From Sympetrum striolatum (Eukaryota > Arthropoda > Insecta > Odonata > Libellulidae): 64,000 nucleotides of DNA. Shown piece by piece: positions 63,025 to 64,000 of this stretch. The stretch is from positions 62,001 to 126,000 of the forward strand of contig CANPUZ010000056.1 of NCBI GenBank assembly GCA_947579665.1, given 5' to 3'. The notes beneath the pieces were generated by a model that was not told where the DNA came from, made no database searches, and worked only from the letters and a program-made list of their open reading frames with translations. Within the stretch, counting starts at the first letter, position 1; the number at the start of each line of letters is the position of its first letter. Made by a program: the position numbers and the translations under genes.

Positions 63025-64000
63025 TCTTAAATTTGAAAAATCCTACACAAATTTTGGTTAAAAATGAAGATAATTACTGAAAAAAAAACAAATCTTCTAC
63101 AAAAAATCTTTTTATTTTATCAAATTCTGAATTTTTTTCCTTAAATTTGAAAAATCCTAACCAAATTTTGGTTAAAAATGAAGATAATTACTGAAAAAAA
63201 CCAAATCTTTTGCAAAAAATCTTTTTATTTTAACAAATTCTGGATTTTTTTCCTTAAATTTGAAAAATCCTACACAAATTTTGGTTAAAAATGAAGATGA
63301 ATTCTGAAAAAAAACCAAATCTTTTGCAAAAAATCTTTTTAATTAACAAATTCTGGATTTTTTTTCTTAAATTTGAAAAATCATACACACATTTTGGTTA
63401 AAAATGAAGATAATTACTGAAAAAAACATAATCTTTTGCAAAAAATCTTTTTATTTTATCAAATTCTGGATTTTTTTCCTTAAATTTGAAAAATCATAAC
63501 CAAATTTTGGTTAAAAATGAAGATAATTACTGAAAAAAACCAAATCTTTTACAAAAAATATTTTATTTTATCAAATTCTGGATTTTTTTCCTTAAATTTG
63601 AAAAATCCTAACCAAATTTTGGTTAAAAATGAAGATAATTTATTGAAAAAAACCAAATCTTTTGCAAAAAATCTTTTTATTTTAACAAATTCTGGATTTT
63701 TTTCCTTAAATTTGAAAAATCATACACAAATTTTGGCTAAAAATGAAGATAATATCTGAAAAAACCAAATCTTTCACAAAAATTCTTTTTATTTTAACAA
63801 ATTCTGGATTTTTTTTCTTAAATTTGAAAAATCATACACAAATTTTGGTTAAAAATGAAGATAATTTCTGAAAAAAACCAAATCTTTTACAAAAATTCTT
63901 TTTATTTTAACAAATTCTGGATTTTTTTCCTTAAATTTGAAAAATCATAACCAAATTTTGGTTAAAAATGAAGATAATTACTGAAAAAAACAAAATCTTT
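63004..64000 (-). repeat. 113-bp satellite array, inverted, continuing past the window
   Basis: About nine monomers in reverse orientation, running off the end of the window. Types alternate between TACACAAATTTTGG and TAACCAAATTTTGGTTA units. A local irregularity near 63297 (GATGAATTCTG) replaces the usual GATAATTACTG. The 80-codon open frame at 63517-63759 is a repeat read-through. No gene is seen. Confidence 0.92.

Noticed and set aside
62181..63253. LTR-like element with 228-bp flanking repeats
   Set aside because: The flanking repeats are ordinary satellite dimers with the array period. They lack LTR ends, and the 574 bp between them has no primer-binding or polypurine tract that I can see and no gag or pol coding.
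1..64000. Bacterial or organellar origin, or a mitochondrial AT-rich control region
   Set aside because: There are no rRNA, tRNA or protein genes in 64 kb. The array shows multi-kilobase higher-order duplications and a TTAA-flanked piggyBac-type element, all pointing to a nuclear eukaryotic satellite.

Overview
This window is almost entirely satellite DNA from a eukaryotic genome, and I see no gene in it. Positions 1-58157 are a head-to-tail array of a very AT-rich monomer of about 113 bp. The typical monomer has 23 G+C in 113, about 20 %. Array length divided by 113 gives roughly 510 monomers in this orientation. After a 129-bp non-satellite spacer (58158-58286) the same satellite continues in the opposite orientation to the end of the window, about 45 monomers, interrupted by a 574-bp unrelated insertion (62430-63003). 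The only other non-satellite block is a 549-bp element (53349-53897) with the hallmarks of a non-autonomous piggyBac-type transposon: TTAA on both sides, CCC...GGG termini, short inverted repeats and no coding capacity. The long array and this transposon point to an animal, perhaps an arthropod, but nothing in the window fixes the species, and I cannot say whether the array is centromeric, pericentromeric or subtelomeric.

Layout. 1-3839 is homogeneous array. 3840-13300 alternates homogeneous stretches with islands of diverged monomers at 3840-5756, 6983-7790 and 9817-11747; the islands are copies of one another at offsets of 2034 and 5991 bp. 11748-32520 is the most homogeneous core, built from multi-kilobase duplications (3274-bp tandem copy, 5759-bp and about 9.49-kb offsets). 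31981-32741 is a dense cluster of one- and two-base indels exactly where the dominant monomer subfamily changes. 32742-38990 is a second homogeneous domain with a different subfamily mix. 38991-44710 holds 17-monomer duplications with more divergence. 44711-58157 is a diverged, indel-rich flank carrying the transposon. 58287-64000 is the inverted, diverged flank with an 8-monomer higher-order repeat of about 900 bp in three copies. The pattern, a uniform core passing into a divergent edge with insertions and an inversion, is the one expected for the margin of a satellite array shaped by unequal exchange.

All open reading frames of 60-90 codons in the window are two-monomer read-throughs of the satellite (113 is not a multiple of 3). 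Their products are Lys/Asn/Phe/Ile-rich copies of the repeat, and I do not annotate them as genes. The points most worth checking are the indel cluster at 32 kb (possible assembly seam), the transposon and its unoccupied sister sites, the inversion spacer, the unclassified insertion at 62.4 kb with its 21-bp flanking duplication, and a monomer variant that creates a perfect 17-bp palindrome.
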